A stretch of DNA of 64,000 nucleotides from CAZCPB01 sp044223975. GTDB lineage: Bacteria > Planctomycetota > Phycisphaerae > Phycisphaerales > UBA1924. Of this stretch, positions 7,027 through 18,373 are shown one piece after another. Below the pieces are notes generated by a model, which saw only the letters and a list, made by a program, of their open reading frames with translations, searched no databases and was not told the origin of the DNA. Location: positions 62,001 to 126,000 of the forward strand of contig JBGALI010000012.1 of NCBI GenBank assembly GCA_044223975.1, given 5' to 3'. The position numbers were made by a program, and so were the translations under genes. Each line of letters begins with the position of its first letter. The first letter of the stretch is position 1.

Positions 7027-7053
7027 CTGCTGTCGCAGCGTTTGCGACAGCAG
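7027..7053. repeat. Perfect 11-bp inverted repeat
   Basis: CTGCTGTCGCA (7027-7037), loop GCGTT, TGCGACAGCAG (7043-7053). It lies 150 nt downstream of the tRNA and has no T-run. It could be a factor-independent stop of poor type or a protein-binding site at the island end. The stretch 6880-7169 holds nothing else I can support. Confidence 0.6.
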
Positions 7054-7169
7054 TCAAGTCCGCACGGCGCGTGGTGACGGCAGGCGTTCGGCAACGCACG
7101 CCTGTTGAACTCATTCCGAACGGCTCGCACGTATACAATGTCGCGTTCGCACAGTTCGGGAGAAGAGCG

Positions 7170-7262
7170 ATGCTCAATATCCTGACTCTTGAACTCCCTT
7201 GTCCGGTCGGCTCGTCCTTGCCCAAGCACAAGGCCGAGGGGCAGCCGCTCCCGCCGCCCTAG
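7170..7262 (+). CDS. Possible small ORF upstream of the flotillin gene
   Basis: 30 codons, starting MLNILTLELPCPVGSS and ending in four prolines. A GGGAGAAGAG lies directly before the ATG, and a TATACA occurs 33 nt upstream, though without a well-spaced -35. No homology is recognisable. It may be a leader peptide or chance. Confidence 0.25.
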   Translation: MLNILTLELPCPVGSSLPKHKAEGQPLPPP

Positions 7263-7406
7263 CGGAACCTCCCGCAACTGCAGACCTGACGCGGCCAGAA
7301 TCCACATTCTGAGTACCCAACGGTGACCTCGCAGGAGTTCACGCGCGCGGACTGTCCCCACGGAGATGCCGCGCGCTCGCATACCCACCGTGCGCCGAGA
7401 CATTCC

Positions 7407-9437
7407 ATGATGTTCATTCTCCAGAATCTTCTTCTTTCCACCCTGGCCGCGATCGGCCTCTTCTTCGCGATTGTCCTGCTCGTCGGCTTCCGGCGCGTGC
7501 CCAACAACGGCGCCGGCATTGTCGAGAAGCGATTCACCTTCAAGGGCTCGATCCCCGGCGGCTTCATGGCGCTCAACGGAGAAGCCGGCTTCCAGCCCGA
7601 ACTCCTCCGCGGCGGTCTCCACTGGCTCATGCCCGTGCAGTACCGCGTCCACATCGTGCCGCTGGTGACGATCCCGCAGAACAAGGTCGGCTATGTCTTC
7701 GCCCGCGACGGCCGGCCCCTTGAGCCGACCCAAGCCCTTGCCTCCAACATCGAGGCCCGCTCCTACGAAGACGTCCGCGCCTTCCTCGCCGCCGACGGCC
7801 AGCGCGGCCCGCAGCGTCAGATCCTGCGCGAAGGCACCTACGCCATCAACCTCGCCCAGTTCGTCGTCATCACCGAGGGCAAGACCTACTACCTCCCGCT
7901 CTCGCGCGACGAGCGCACCGTGTTCGACGAAATGGCCGGGCTCATCGAGGACCGCGCGGGCTTTGATCCCATCGTCATCCGCGGCGAGAACGATCTGGTC
8001 GGCGTCGTCACCGTCCACGACGGACCCGCGCTCGCCCAAGGGGAAATCATCGCGCCGATCGTCGGCGACCCCGCGCGCCCCGACGCCTCCCACAACAACT
8101 TCCAGGACGCCGAGAAATTCCTCGCCGCCGGCGGGCGCCGCGGCCGCCAGCTCCAGGTCCTCGTCGACGGCACCTACTACGTCAACCGCCTCTTCGCCAC
8201 CGTCGAGTTCATCCCCAAGACCGTCGTCGAGGTCGGCTACGTCGGCGTCGTCGTCTCCTACACCGGCGAAAAGGGCGCGGACCTCTCCGGCTCCGAGTAC
8301 TCCCACGGCGAACTGGTCAAGCAGGGCCAGCGCGGCGTGTGGAGCGAGGCCCTCCTCCCCGGCAAGTACGCTTTCAACACCTACGCGGGGAAGGTCATCC
8401 AGGTGCCCACCACCAACTTCCTCCTCAAGTGGGTCGGCGGCGAGGTCGGCGAGCACCGCTTCGACGAGCACCTCGCCGAGGTCTCCCTCATCACCAAGGA
8501 CGCCTTCGAGCCCAGCCTGCCGCTGAGCGTGGTCGTGCACATCGACTACCGCAAGGCCCCGCTGGTGATCCAGCGCTTCGGCGACATCCAGCGTCTGGTC
8601 GAGCAGACCCTCGACCCCATGGTTTCGGCCTACTTCAAGAACGTCGCCCAGACCCGCACGCTCATCCAGCTCCTCCAGGACCGCAGCGCCATCCAGGACC
8701 AGGCCCGCACCGAGATGCGCGAACGCTTCGCACGCTACAACCTCGAGCTCGAGGAGGTCCTCATCGGCACGCCCAAGAGCGGCGCCTCCGCCAAGGGCGG
8801 CGACCAGCGCCTCGAGCAGATCCTCGAACAGCTCCGCGCCCGGCAGGTTGCCGAGGAGCGCATCATGACCTACGCCCAGCAGGAGAAGGCCGCCAAGCAG
8901 GAGCGCGAGCTGCGCCAGGCCGAGGCCGTCGCGGCCCAGCAGTCCAAGCTCACCGAATCAGAGGTCTCGATCGCGATCCAGACCAACCAGGGCCGCGCCG
9001 AATACCAGCGCTCGCTTCAGGAGGCCGCGCGCGTCAAGGCCATGGCCGAGGCCGAGGCCAGCAAGGTCCGAATGCTCGCGGAGGCCGAGGCCGAGAAGGC
9101 CGCGCGCGTCGGTATTGGACAGGCGATGGCGGTCGAAGAGCAGGTCCGCGCCTACGGCGGCCCCGTGTATCAGCTCACGCAGCAGGTACTGAACCGCTTC
9201 GCGCAGGCCATCGAGCAGTCGGGCGCCGACGTGGTTCCCAAGATCGTGATGGGCGGTGGCCCCGGCGGTGGCGGCAACATGATGGAGTCGCTGCTTGCCA
9301 TGCTGCTCTCCGAGCGCATGCTCCAGATGACAGCGAGTTCGTCGCCCCCGGGTGCCGAGGTCGCGGCGATCAAGGGGCAACTTCTCGAGGGAATACGAGC
9401 GACTCCGAAGGCGAACGGTTCGCCGGTACCTACCTGA
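7407..9437 (+). CDS. SPFH/flotillin-family membrane scaffold protein
   Basis: 676 residues from ATG 7407 (a second ATG follows at 7410). One N-terminal membrane helix (about 8-28) is followed by an unusual region with three related segments (about 94-156, 198-268, 277-341), each centred on GxRG....L..GxY..N. The SPFH-like core then begins (DEHLAEVSLITKDAFEPSLP, DPMVSAYFKNVAQTRTL). A long Ala/Glu/Arg coiled coil (~490-590; QAEAVAAQQSKLTE, AEAEASKVRMLAEAEAEKAA) and a Gly-rich end complete it. Flotillin-like proteins oligomerise on membranes and organise microdomains. It is the first gene of the tRNA-bounded island. Confidence 0.8.
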   Translation: MMFILQNLLLSTLAAIGLFFAIVLLVGFRRVPNNGAGIVEKRFTFKGSIPGGFMALNGEAGFQPELLRGGLHWLMPVQYRVHIVPLVTIPQNKVGYVFARDGRPLEPTQALASNIEARSYEDVRAFLAADGQRGPQRQILREGTYAINLAQFVVITEGKTYYLPLSRDERTVFDEMAGLIEDRAGFDPIVIRGENDLVGVVTVHDGPALAQGEIIAPIVGDPARPDASHNNFQDAEKFLAAGGRRGRQLQVLVDGTYYVNRLFATVEFIPKTVVEVGYVGVVVSYTGEKGADLSGSEYSHGELVKQGQRGVWSEALLPGKYAFNTYAGKVIQVPTTNFLLKWVGGEVGEHRFDEHLAEVSLITKDAFEPSLPLSVVVHIDYRKAPLVIQRFGDIQRLVEQTLDPMVSAYFKNVAQTRTLIQLLQDRSAIQDQARTEMRERFARYNLELEEVLIGTPKSGASAKGGDQRLEQILEQLRARQVAEERIMTYAQQEKAAKQERELRQAEAVAAQQSKLTESEVSIAIQTNQGRAEYQRSLQEAARVKAMAEAEASKVRMLAEAEAEKAARVGIGQAMAVEEQVRAYGGPVYQLTQQVLNRFAQAIEQSGADVVPKIVMGGGPGGGGNMMESLLAMLLSERMLQMTASSSPPGAEVAAIKGQLLEGIRATPKANGSPVPT

Positions 9438-9491
9438 CCGGATCGCTACGGGGTCGAGAGGCCCCGTGGCGATTTGACAACGCGGGCGCGC

Positions 9492-9638
9492 ATGGCCCCT
9501 CAACCACCCTTCGCCCCCGAGGGGTGGATGCAACGGTTCATCTCCCACGACCGGCGCTACGCCGACCTGTACGGCGAGACTTTCCGCCGCGCCGGGCGCC
9601 TGGCGCGGGGCACCCTGCCCCGGCGGGGTGGCCGATGA
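9492..9638 (+). CDS. Possible small ORF, coupled to the next
   Basis: 48 codons, starting MAPQPPFAPEGWMQRF and including SHDRRYADLYGETFRRAG, with a protein-like composition. It overlaps the following frame at ATGA (9635-9638). No ribosome-binding site is obvious. It may be a remnant left by insertions around the recombinase fragment. Confidence 0.3.
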   Translation: MAPQPPFAPEGWMQRFISHDRRYADLYGETFRRAGRLARGTLPRRGGR

Positions 9639-10159
9639 CGCCCATCGTCTGTGTCGCCGGTCTGTACCACCAGACGTCCGAGCTTGGCCCTTGCTCTTGG
9701 AAGCTGGCGCCCGAGCCCACGCCCGACTCGACACGTGCGGTGAAGCTGCTGGGCCAGCTGCTGACGTACACGAGGGAGTACCAGCGCACGACCGGCGATC
9801 TGTACCCCGAGAAGAACAGCGAGTTCCGCCTCGCGACGAACGAAACGTCAGCGCGTGACCGTCGGGGCTCGCTGAGGCGCAATCCCTGCCCGCCTCGTCT
9901 CCCTCTGCCCCACCGCCTTCCTCGGTGCCCGCTGTGCCTCTGTGGTGAAATCCCTCTTCCTTTCTTAGGTCCCCTTCCCCCGCGCCGATCGAACTCTCAG
10001 TGCCCCCCGCCCGCCGATCGACGGCTCGGGCAGCAGCGCTCATCGTCGTGGGCGCCAGCCACACCCGCCCCCACATCGCCTCCACCACCGCCACGGGCTC
10101 GATGTCGTCCAAGTACCGAATCGTCGTCAGGATCGACCGGTGCCCCAGCTGCTTACTGA
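9635..10159 (+). CDS. Possible degraded ORF, 3' part replaced by repeat sequence
   Basis: The first ~75 codons look like protein (MTPIVCVAGLYHQTSELGP, KLLGQLLTYTREYQRTTGDL). After RLATNETSARD the frame runs into a dispersed repeat and then antisense to the truncated recombinase, where it is Pro/Arg-rich. The real gene probably ended earlier, or was cut by the repeat. No function assigned. Confidence 0.3.
   Translation: MTPIVCVAGLYHQTSELGPCSWKLAPEPTPDSTRAVKLLGQLLTYTREYQRTTGDLYPEKNSEFRLATNETSARDRRGSLRRNPCPPRLPLPHRLPRCPLCLCGEIPLPFLGPLPPRRSNSQCPPPADRRLGQQRSSSWAPATPAPTSPPPPPRARCRPSTESSSGSTGAPAAY
9886..9965. repeat. Dispersed-repeat-like sequence ('CACCACAGAGGCACAG')
   Basis: On the minus strand this reads GATTTCACCACAGAGGCACAG, then GAGGAAGG and GGGCAGAGG, a degenerate purine-rich series. 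Variants of CACCACAGAG(A/G)CACAGAG are, from memory, common dispersed repeats in bacteria including planctomycetes, often yielding spurious FHHRGTE peptides as here. Only one copy is in the window, so repetitiveness is not shown. Confidence 0.4.
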
Positions 10160-10541
10160 TGATCCCGACATCTATGCCCTCGGCCCGGAGCCGGGCGGCG
10201 TGGGTGTGCCGCAGCCCGTGCGCATACACGCGCTTGGCGATCCCAGCCCGGCCACTCAGCCTGCGTAGCAGCCGCCGTACGTACCCGGTGCAGACCGCCT
10301 CGCCCGACGCCGTACAAAGGGGCGGCCCCGCTTGGCCCACGTTGGCCCGGGTTCGCTCCTCCAGCCACCGGCCCACCACGCACGCCCCGACGTCCTGGCC
10401 CACGGTGCGGCTGACGTCGCCCTTGCCGTGTAACACCCGCACGACGCCCGTCGCCAAATCCAAATCTCTGGGTGACAGGGCGAGCGCCTCGCTGACCCGG
10501 ACCCCGGCCCGTGCATGGGCCGTCCTCCGAGGGGGCAGCAT
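10002..10541 (-). pseudogene. Truncated XerC/D-like tyrosine recombinase (catalytic domain only)
   Basis: From an ATG at 10541 the frame encodes a near-complete catalytic domain: Arg I in AGVRVSEALALSPRDLDL (R15), HGLRHTHAARL (H108, R111), LGHRSILTT (H134) and Tyr 143 in IRYLDD. The N-terminal core-binding domain (about 100 residues) is missing; a stop lies a few codons upstream. After residue ~180 the frame runs on open through the dispersed repeat and antisense to the flotillin gene to 8958, so the natural C-terminus is also lost. It is probably a relic of the island's own recombinase or of an integron-like insertion. Confidence 0.7.
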
Positions 10542-10653
10542 CGCCCGGGCTCGTTCCGCGAACCAATTCGCTACCCATCCGTTTTGTTACCTCCGGGGGC
10601 GGTCAAGGATCAAGGGCGGTTGTGCCGGCGCCGCGGGCTGCTAGGCTGCGGTC

Positions 10654-11880
10654 ATGCACGCGAGCGCCGCATCCTGGATCGGTGTGAATCGGAAGTCCCG
10701 CCATGTCACGGAGGAGAGGAGGCTGGACGCGTGGGCGCGAGCGGCCGCAGTCGCGGTTGCCGTGACCGTGCTCGCAAGCTCGGGGCTTTCCCAGACCATT
10801 GCCGACATCGCACCCAACTACCCGGGAGTCGAGGTCCGGTTCCCCCACGTCAGCCGCGACGGCTCCACGGTCGTGGGCCAGTGGTTCCCGGCCGGACCGC
10901 CAGCGGCCGGCGGCTTTCGATGGACCGCCTCCACCGGCATCGTCTCCCTCTCGCAGTTCTCGATCGCCAACGCGACCAACGAGGATGGCTCGGTCGTGGT
11001 GGGACAGTCCATCAGTTCGCCGGCCGCGGCCATGTACTGGTCGAGTTCGACCGGCTCGGAAGTTCTGCCGCTGGTCTGGCCCGATGCAGCCCAAACCGCG
11101 CTGGCGGTTTCCGCAGACGGGAACACCGTGGTCGGGCAGGCGTCGCACGCCTTTGAGGTTCGCGGCGTGATCTGGCGCAAAGGGCCATCGGGCTGGACCG
11201 TCGGGCTGACGGGCTACTTCACTTTCCAAGGATTCAGCGCCTTCATCGCAACCGCTGTCAGCGACGACGGCGCCACCGTCGCCGGCACCGCCAACGTCAT
11301 CGGGCTCCCGTTGAACGTGGGCGTCGCGGCTTTGTGGTCCGACCCCGGCGGACCGTTCTCGATTGCCTCCCAGGGCAACGCCAAAGCGATCAGCGGCGAC
11401 GGATTGACCTTGGTTGGCATCTACGGGACGAGCACGGAGCGGGCGTTTCGGTGGAGCGCGGCCGACGGCTTCCTCGACCTCGGGGCCGGCGAGGGCTTGG
11501 GGGTTTCAGGGGACGGCAACGTCGTTGTCGGCAACGCCGTCGTGTGGGTGCGCGGATTGGGCGCTGCCGCGCCCGGTGCCTTCGCCCAATCGCAAGGAGT
11601 GGACGTCAGCGGCTGGAGCGGCATCTACCCCTGGGACGTCTCGCGCGACGGACGCGTGATCGTGGGCGACGGGGTTCACCGGGTCTGGCGGATGGAGCTC
11701 CCTTTTCCGCCCGGCTGCGCTTCGGACTACAACCACGACACGTTTGTGAGCGGAGACGACTTCGACGCGTTCGTCTACGACTTTGAGTTCGGCCTCCCCT
11801 CCGCCGACGTTGACCACAACGCGTTCGTGAACGGCGACGACTTTGACTACTTCATGGACCGCTTTGTCGCGGGGTGCTGA
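10654..11880 (+). CDS. Exported repeat protein with C-terminal GC-type dockerin
   Basis: 408 residues. A hydrophobic signal segment (AAVAVAVTVLASSGL, about 30-46) follows a long basic N-region, so the true start may be further in. Six repeats of the form (A/V/I)S.DG..(V/L)(V/A)G (VSRDGSTVVG, VSADGNTVVG, VSDDGATVAG, ISGDGLTLVG, VSGDGNVVVG, VSRDGRVIVG), with FRWTA/FRWSA strands, suggest a beta-propeller. The tail has two dockerin calcium loops (DYNHDTFVSGDDFD and DVDHNAFVNGDDFD) and ends VAGC. It is secreted and probably envelope-anchored through the tail; the ligand is unknown. Confidence 0.75.
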   Translation: MHASAASWIGVNRKSRHVTEERRLDAWARAAAVAVAVTVLASSGLSQTIADIAPNYPGVEVRFPHVSRDGSTVVGQWFPAGPPAAGGFRWTASTGIVSLSQFSIANATNEDGSVVVGQSISSPAAAMYWSSSTGSEVLPLVWPDAAQTALAVSADGNTVVGQASHAFEVRGVIWRKGPSGWTVGLTGYFTFQGFSAFIATAVSDDGATVAGTANVIGLPLNVGVAALWSDPGGPFSIASQGNAKAISGDGLTLVGIYGTSTERAFRWSAADGFLDLGAGEGLGVSGDGNVVVGNAVVWVRGLGAAAPGAFAQSQGVDVSGWSGIYPWDVSRDGRVIVGDGVHRVWRMELPFPPGCASDYNHDTFVSGDDFDAFVYDFEFGLPSADVDHNAFVNGDDFDYFMDRFVAGC

Positions 11881-12260
11881 AGCGGCATCACCGTGCCGGT
11901 CGCTGCATCAACCAAGTGGCCCAACACCTCGCTGATCCGGAGACTTGCCCAGCACGTCAGCGCAAACGGCGCCCAATGGGAACGCCGATGGGGTGGAGAG
12001 GTTCGCGAGAGAGGCCGACGAGCGCCCACACCGGGGGTCCGACGGCATCTCAGAAGAGAGCCGGGGCGCGGATGCCTTGGCGCGCTGGTGACACGATCTG
12101 CTGTAACAGCGGGCCGCCTGCGCGCTCCCCTCGCAAAAGCTGGGTCTCGCTCCGCGGATCACGGCGCTACCTGGGGCTATCGCTCTGGGGGGTGTGCAGA
12201 GAGCCATGCTCGCGCACGCCGATTTCGGGGATAAACGGTACAACTATTTGAATATTCATC
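11881..12260. other. Intergenic stretch without supported features
   Basis: The convergent gap between the dockerin protein and the HDOD regulator. Open frames on both strands lack protein character and no clear terminator hairpin with a T-run was found. Confidence 0.5.
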
Positions 12261-14090
12261 TCAGGCCGCCACCCGAGCGGAGCTTTCGCCAACCAGTTCG
12301 TGGATGGCGGCGACGAAGTGTCCAATCGTGAAGGGCACCGACAGGTGTCGCCACTTTCGCCCTTCCATCACCCCAGAATCAAGTGCAGTGGGGTGCTGCG
12401 GTGGGCTCAGTAGGAGGATGGGCAACTGCTTGACCCCTCGAGCCTCCTCGGCGGCCTTCACACGTGCATAGGTGCTTATGAGTGTCGCGGCTCGGAGTGC
12501 ATGCATGACCACGACTGTGGGCACTTCGTTACTCACCGGCTCGGAGACGGTCGCGCAGAATCGCCCGATCGCATCAACATCCTCGTCTTCACTCACGAAG
12601 AGAGGGCAGAACCTGCCGCCCAGTTCCGCCCGCACACGCTCCGCAACTCGCGGCCACGCGCGCCCGTTGGTCCAGGCGAGCATGGCGAACTTCAGATCGT
12701 CCGTCTGCTGCTGTGCCGCGCCCGTGATCCGAGCGAACACGTCAGCATTTATTTCGAGCTCGCGGCACAGTTCGACCGTCGAGTAGACGGTGTCGTTGCC
12801 GCTGCTGCCGAGCATGAGCGCGTGTGCGAGGCGATCGGCGAGCGCCAAACGCAAGGTCTCGGTGACCTGCCGTCCCGCCGTGGCCTTGATCTGGCCGCAC
12901 GAGGCTTGGTGGAGAAGGATCGGGGTTACGAGGTCGGCGGGGAAGTGCCAGGCTCGCAGCAAGTCTTCCATGACATCTGCGTGCGTCGCCGAGAGCAGGC
13001 GCCTTTCGGCTTGTTCCAGAGGCACGCCGAGCTCTCTGGCGTTGCTGATGACCTGCGTGTAATGCGAGCCGAGCTGCTCAGCAAGCACGACGCGCCCGAC
13101 ATCGTGCATAAGTCCCGCGGCGAACGCTGCCTCCGGGTCGTTGGTCCGCATCGCATGAGCAATCTCCGCGCCGATGATGGCACACGCGATCGAATGCTCC
13201 CAGAAGTGTGCGGTGTCGAGATACCCGTCGAACGCCGTGCCGCTGAATCGATCGACGACGCTGATGCCCATGACTGTTTGGCGGATGCACCCCATGCCGA
13301 TTCGCACGACCGCCTTCTGCAACGAATCGACCGGTTTGCCTCGGGTGTACGCCGAGCTGTTGGCGACCTTGAGGATCTTGATGGCCATGGCCTGGTCTTG
13401 AGCAATCACCTTGGCCACTTCGTCACTCTGACAGTTCGGGTTGCTCGTGAGCTTCACGACTTGCGACACCGCCGGCGACAACCCGTGCAGCTCACTGCAT
13501 GCACGCACTCGCCTCATCAATTCGGCCTTGCCGATCGTAACGCGTGCGGTCTGACTCCCTTCCGCAGCGAGCTTGATACCGCTGGGCACCAGAGGCGGGT
13601 CCGGCCTTGCGGTGCTTGCTTCTGCCCCCGCATGCTTGGGGGTCGGCATCGCAGCAGCGCCCGCGTGAATTGCCGCGATCTTGGCCAGGGCCGGTGGCGG
13701 GGTTCCCCGTTCGCGCGCGGTACCCGCGGCGGTGATGGCTTTAATGCGCGCGAGCAGATCGCGAAGCGAGAACGCGGACTTGAGCACATAGCCACTGATA
13801 CCGAGCTTCCCCGCATCGACGATGCGACCGCGATCTGCCTCGGCCGACAGAATCAAGACGGGCACCCTGTACAGCGAGGCGGTGGACCGAATATGCGCAA
13901 GCACTTCCATACCGTCCACCTCAGGCATGCCCAGGTCAAGCAGGACCAGGTCAGGCACACGCCCTGAGAGCATGGCGATGGCCTGCCTGCCGTTGCAGGC
14001 GGCCAGCGTCTCGAAATTATTCTGGCGCAGTACCTCTTCGATCGGCTCTCGAAATACCGGCGCATCGTCTACGACCAGTATGGTCTTCAT
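12261..14090 (-). CDS. Response regulator with HDOD domain
   Basis: 609 residues from ATG 14090, where the receiver begins; GAGG lies 11 nt upstream. The receiver (1-120) has LVVDDAP, phospho-acceptor D52 in LVLLDLGMPEVDG, and a lysine in GYVLKSAF. An HDOD domain (~190-400) carries MRRVRACSELHGLSPAVSQV, KILKVANSSAYTR and GLMHDVGRVVLAEQLGSHY, which keeps an HD pair. The last ~110 residues (TVVVMHALRAATLISTYARV ... LPILLLSP) resemble a degenerate second receiver. HDOD response regulators act in signalling cascades, often with c-di-GMP proteins, as found here just across the divergent gap. Confidence 0.85.
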   Translation of the reverse strand: MKTILVVDDAPVFREPIEEVLRQNNFETLAACNGRQAIAMLSGRVPDLVLLDLGMPEVDGMEVLAHIRSTASLYRVPVLILSAEADRGRIVDAGKLGISGYVLKSAFSLRDLLARIKAITAAGTARERGTPPPALAKIAAIHAGAAAMPTPKHAGAEASTARPDPPLVPSGIKLAAEGSQTARVTIGKAELMRRVRACSELHGLSPAVSQVVKLTSNPNCQSDEVAKVIAQDQAMAIKILKVANSSAYTRGKPVDSLQKAVVRIGMGCIRQTVMGISVVDRFSGTAFDGYLDTAHFWEHSIACAIIGAEIAHAMRTNDPEAAFAAGLMHDVGRVVLAEQLGSHYTQVISNARELGVPLEQAERRLLSATHADVMEDLLRAWHFPADLVTPILLHQASCGQIKATAGRQVTETLRLALADRLAHALMLGSSGNDTVYSTVELCRELEINADVFARITGAAQQQTDDLKFAMLAWTNGRAWPRVAERVRAELGGRFCPLFVSEDEDVDAIGRFCATVSEPVSNEVPTVVVMHALRAATLISTYARVKAAEEARGVKQLPILLLSPPQHPTALDSGVMEGRKWRHLSVPFTIGHFVAAIHELVGESSARVAA

Positions 14091-14583
14091 TGTTGTTACA
14101 TCCTCGGGCTCGTCGGAGGCCCCCCTTCCACGCCGGGACGTTCTCGTGCGCCTGCACGATCTCGCGGACTCGTATCGACACGGTCGGCGAGTACGCTGAG
14201 GTGTACGCGGCAATTGCTCTGGCCCCCTCGTTTCCCGCGGTCTGCATTCGCGGTTCCCGCAGTGGGCGTGCTGGGCGCGCGGGGCAGCGAGGACTTATGG
14301 GACACGGTCGCTCCTCAAGGGGCCGCCGGTGAGGTGCGGGAGAGGCTCGAACGAGCCAGAGCAAGTCATCCGCTCCCATGCACTGAACCGAGTGTCCGGA
14401 CGTGGCGATGAGTCTCAGAAGTGTCTCCCCGCCCCCGCTGGAGCAACGCAGCCCGTTACCTTCAAGTACTTGATGCGCCCGGGAGCGCTTCACGGCAATC
14501 GGGGGGGCAGGCTCAGGGTGGCATCGCGGGCGTGGGGCGATCTGTCGGCACGAGCGGGCGCGCTTGCCCGCCAAGGTGGGGCT
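14091..14583. other. Divergent intergenic stretch
   Basis: Lies between the HDOD regulator and the hybrid kinase operon and must hold both promoters. I see no confident -10/-35 pair or inverted repeat. The kinase frame stays open upstream to 14329, but that part lacks protein character. Confidence 0.5.
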
Positions 14584-16905
<2,322 letters not shown>

Positions 16906-16913
16906 GAGATTCC

Positions 16914-17318
16914 ATGATCAGCACACCGCGGTCCGATTGCCCCCCACCGTTCGCGCTGCCCGAATTGCTCGAGCGCTGCATGGGTAGCACCGACGTCGCC
17001 GCGCTCGTGCTGGACAAATTTGAAATCCAGCTTCGAGAAGACGTTGGAGCGATCGCATCCCTGATTACCGCTCACGATGCGGTCCAGATCGCTCGCAAAG
17101 CCCACGCCCTGAAGGGCGCGGCCGGCTCTGTGGCGGCGCAGACGCTGCGCGTTCTGGCGGCGCAAGTGGAGTCATCGGCCAAACAGGATCGGCTCGACGC
17201 TATAGCCGGAGACTTTGCCGCGCTCCGCTCGGAGATCGAGCGCTGCCTGACGCATCTTCCAGGAGCCCGGCACGCGCTGCTCTCCGGCATTGCCCCGTCA
17301 CGCGAGGTCTCGCCATGA
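16914..17318 (+). CDS. Histidine phosphotransfer (Hpt) protein
   Basis: 134 residues, helical. The Hpt signature is ARKAHALKGAAGSVAAQTLR with phospho-acceptor H64. AGGAG sits 6 nt before the ATG. The gene lies between a hybrid kinase and an HD-GYP response regulator and overlaps the latter at ATGA (17315-17318). It would relay phosphate from the kinase's own receiver to the HD-GYP protein's receiver, and possibly also from the second hybrid kinase encoded opposite. Confidence 0.88.
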   Translation: MISTPRSDCPPPFALPELLERCMGSTDVAALVLDKFEIQLREDVGAIASLITAHDAVQIARKAHALKGAAGSVAAQTLRVLAAQVESSAKQDRLDAIAGDFAALRSEIERCLTHLPGARHALLSGIAPSREVSP

Positions 17319-18331
17319 AGGTCCTGGTCGTCGATGACAACGAAGTATCACTTTCATTGCTGCGGGCCACGCTGCAGAGCGCCGGGTATGAAGTGGAGAC
17401 CGCGCACGACGGGGCGGCGGCGCTTGAGCGGATCCGACGCGCTGGCCTCCGACTTGTCGTTACTGACTGGGAAATGCCGGGGATGAGCGGCCTTGAGCTG
17501 TGCCGCGCCATCCGGGCCGATGACATCTCGGGCTATGTGTACTTCGTTCTGGTGACGTCCCATGACACGCCACAGGATGCCGTCGAGGGCCTCTCCGCGG
17601 GCGCCGACGACTTTGTCGCAAAGCCTTTCAATCCTCCGGAGCTAATCGCGCGGGTGCGCGTCGGCGAGCGCATTCTGGCTCTTGAAACGCGTGACGTGGC
17701 GATCTTTGCAATGGCGAAGCTCGCCGAGTCGCGCGACCCGGAAACGGGCGCGCACCTCGAGCGGGTCCGCAGCTATTGCCGCGTCCTGGCGAAGGATCTG
17801 GGATCTCTCCCGAAGTTCCGCGATCAGATCGATGCCGAGTTCATTCGCCTCATCTACCTGACCAGCCCGTTGCACGACATTGGCAAGGTGGGGATCCCGG
17901 ACAACGTGCTGCTCAAAGCCGGTCGGTTGAACGACCGGGAGTTCGAGATCATGCAGATGCACGCGATGCTGGGAGCGCAGACGCTCGACGCCGCGCTGCG
18001 CGCGTTCCCGGGCGTGAAGTTCCTTGAGATGGCTCGGGACATCGCCGCGACTCACCACGAGCGTTGGGATGGCTCGGGCTACCCCGCGGGACTTGCGGGG
18101 ACCGCGATACCGCTGAGCGGACGCATCACGGCGCTCGCGGATGTTTACGATGCGCTCACGTCCAAGCGGGTATACAAGGCCGCGTTCTGCCATGAAATGG
18201 CCGCGTCCATGATCAGAAAGGACGCCGGCTCGCACTTTGATCCAGACATCGTGGATGCGTTCCTGCGCACCGAGAAGCAGTTCATCGAAATCCGGGCTCA
18301 CTTTGCCGAGACGTACGCCGCAGCCGCGTAG
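17315..18331 (+). CDS. RpfG-like response regulator with HD-GYP domain (c-di-GMP phosphodiesterase)
   Basis: 338 residues. The receiver has LVVDDNE, D51 in VVTDWEMPGMSG, and K103 in VAKPFNPPEL. The HD-GYP domain begins near 125: MAKLAESRDPETGAHLERV, metal ligands in SPLHDIGKVGIPD (H187, D188), THHERWDGSGYPAGL (H247, H248, GYP 255-257), and ALADVYDALTSKRVYK. All hallmark residues are kept, so it is expected to be active and to hydrolyse c-di-GMP. It is coupled to hpt by ATGA. PilZ-domain effectors are encoded at 21900 and 50337. Confidence 0.92.
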   Translation: MKVLVVDDNEVSLSLLRATLQSAGYEVETAHDGAAALERIRRAGLRLVVTDWEMPGMSGLELCRAIRADDISGYVYFVLVTSHDTPQDAVEGLSAGADDFVAKPFNPPELIARVRVGERILALETRDVAIFAMAKLAESRDPETGAHLERVRSYCRVLAKDLGSLPKFRDQIDAEFIRLIYLTSPLHDIGKVGIPDNVLLKAGRLNDREFEIMQMHAMLGAQTLDAALRAFPGVKFLEMARDIAATHHERWDGSGYPAGLAGTAIPLSGRITALADVYDALTSKRVYKAAFCHEMAASMIRKDAGSHFDPDIVDAFLRTEKQFIEIRAHFAETYAAAA

Positions 18332-18373
18332 TTCGTCGCGGCAGGGCAATCCGGCGCCCGAGGACGGAGGAGC

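Noticed and set aside
7105..7137. TTGAAC ... TATACA as a promoter before the small ORF
   Set aside because: Spacer is 21 nt, too long for a standard sigma-70 promoter.
6987..8540. 517-codon frame antisense to the flotillin gene
   Set aside because: No motif; it mirrors the codon bias of the sense gene.
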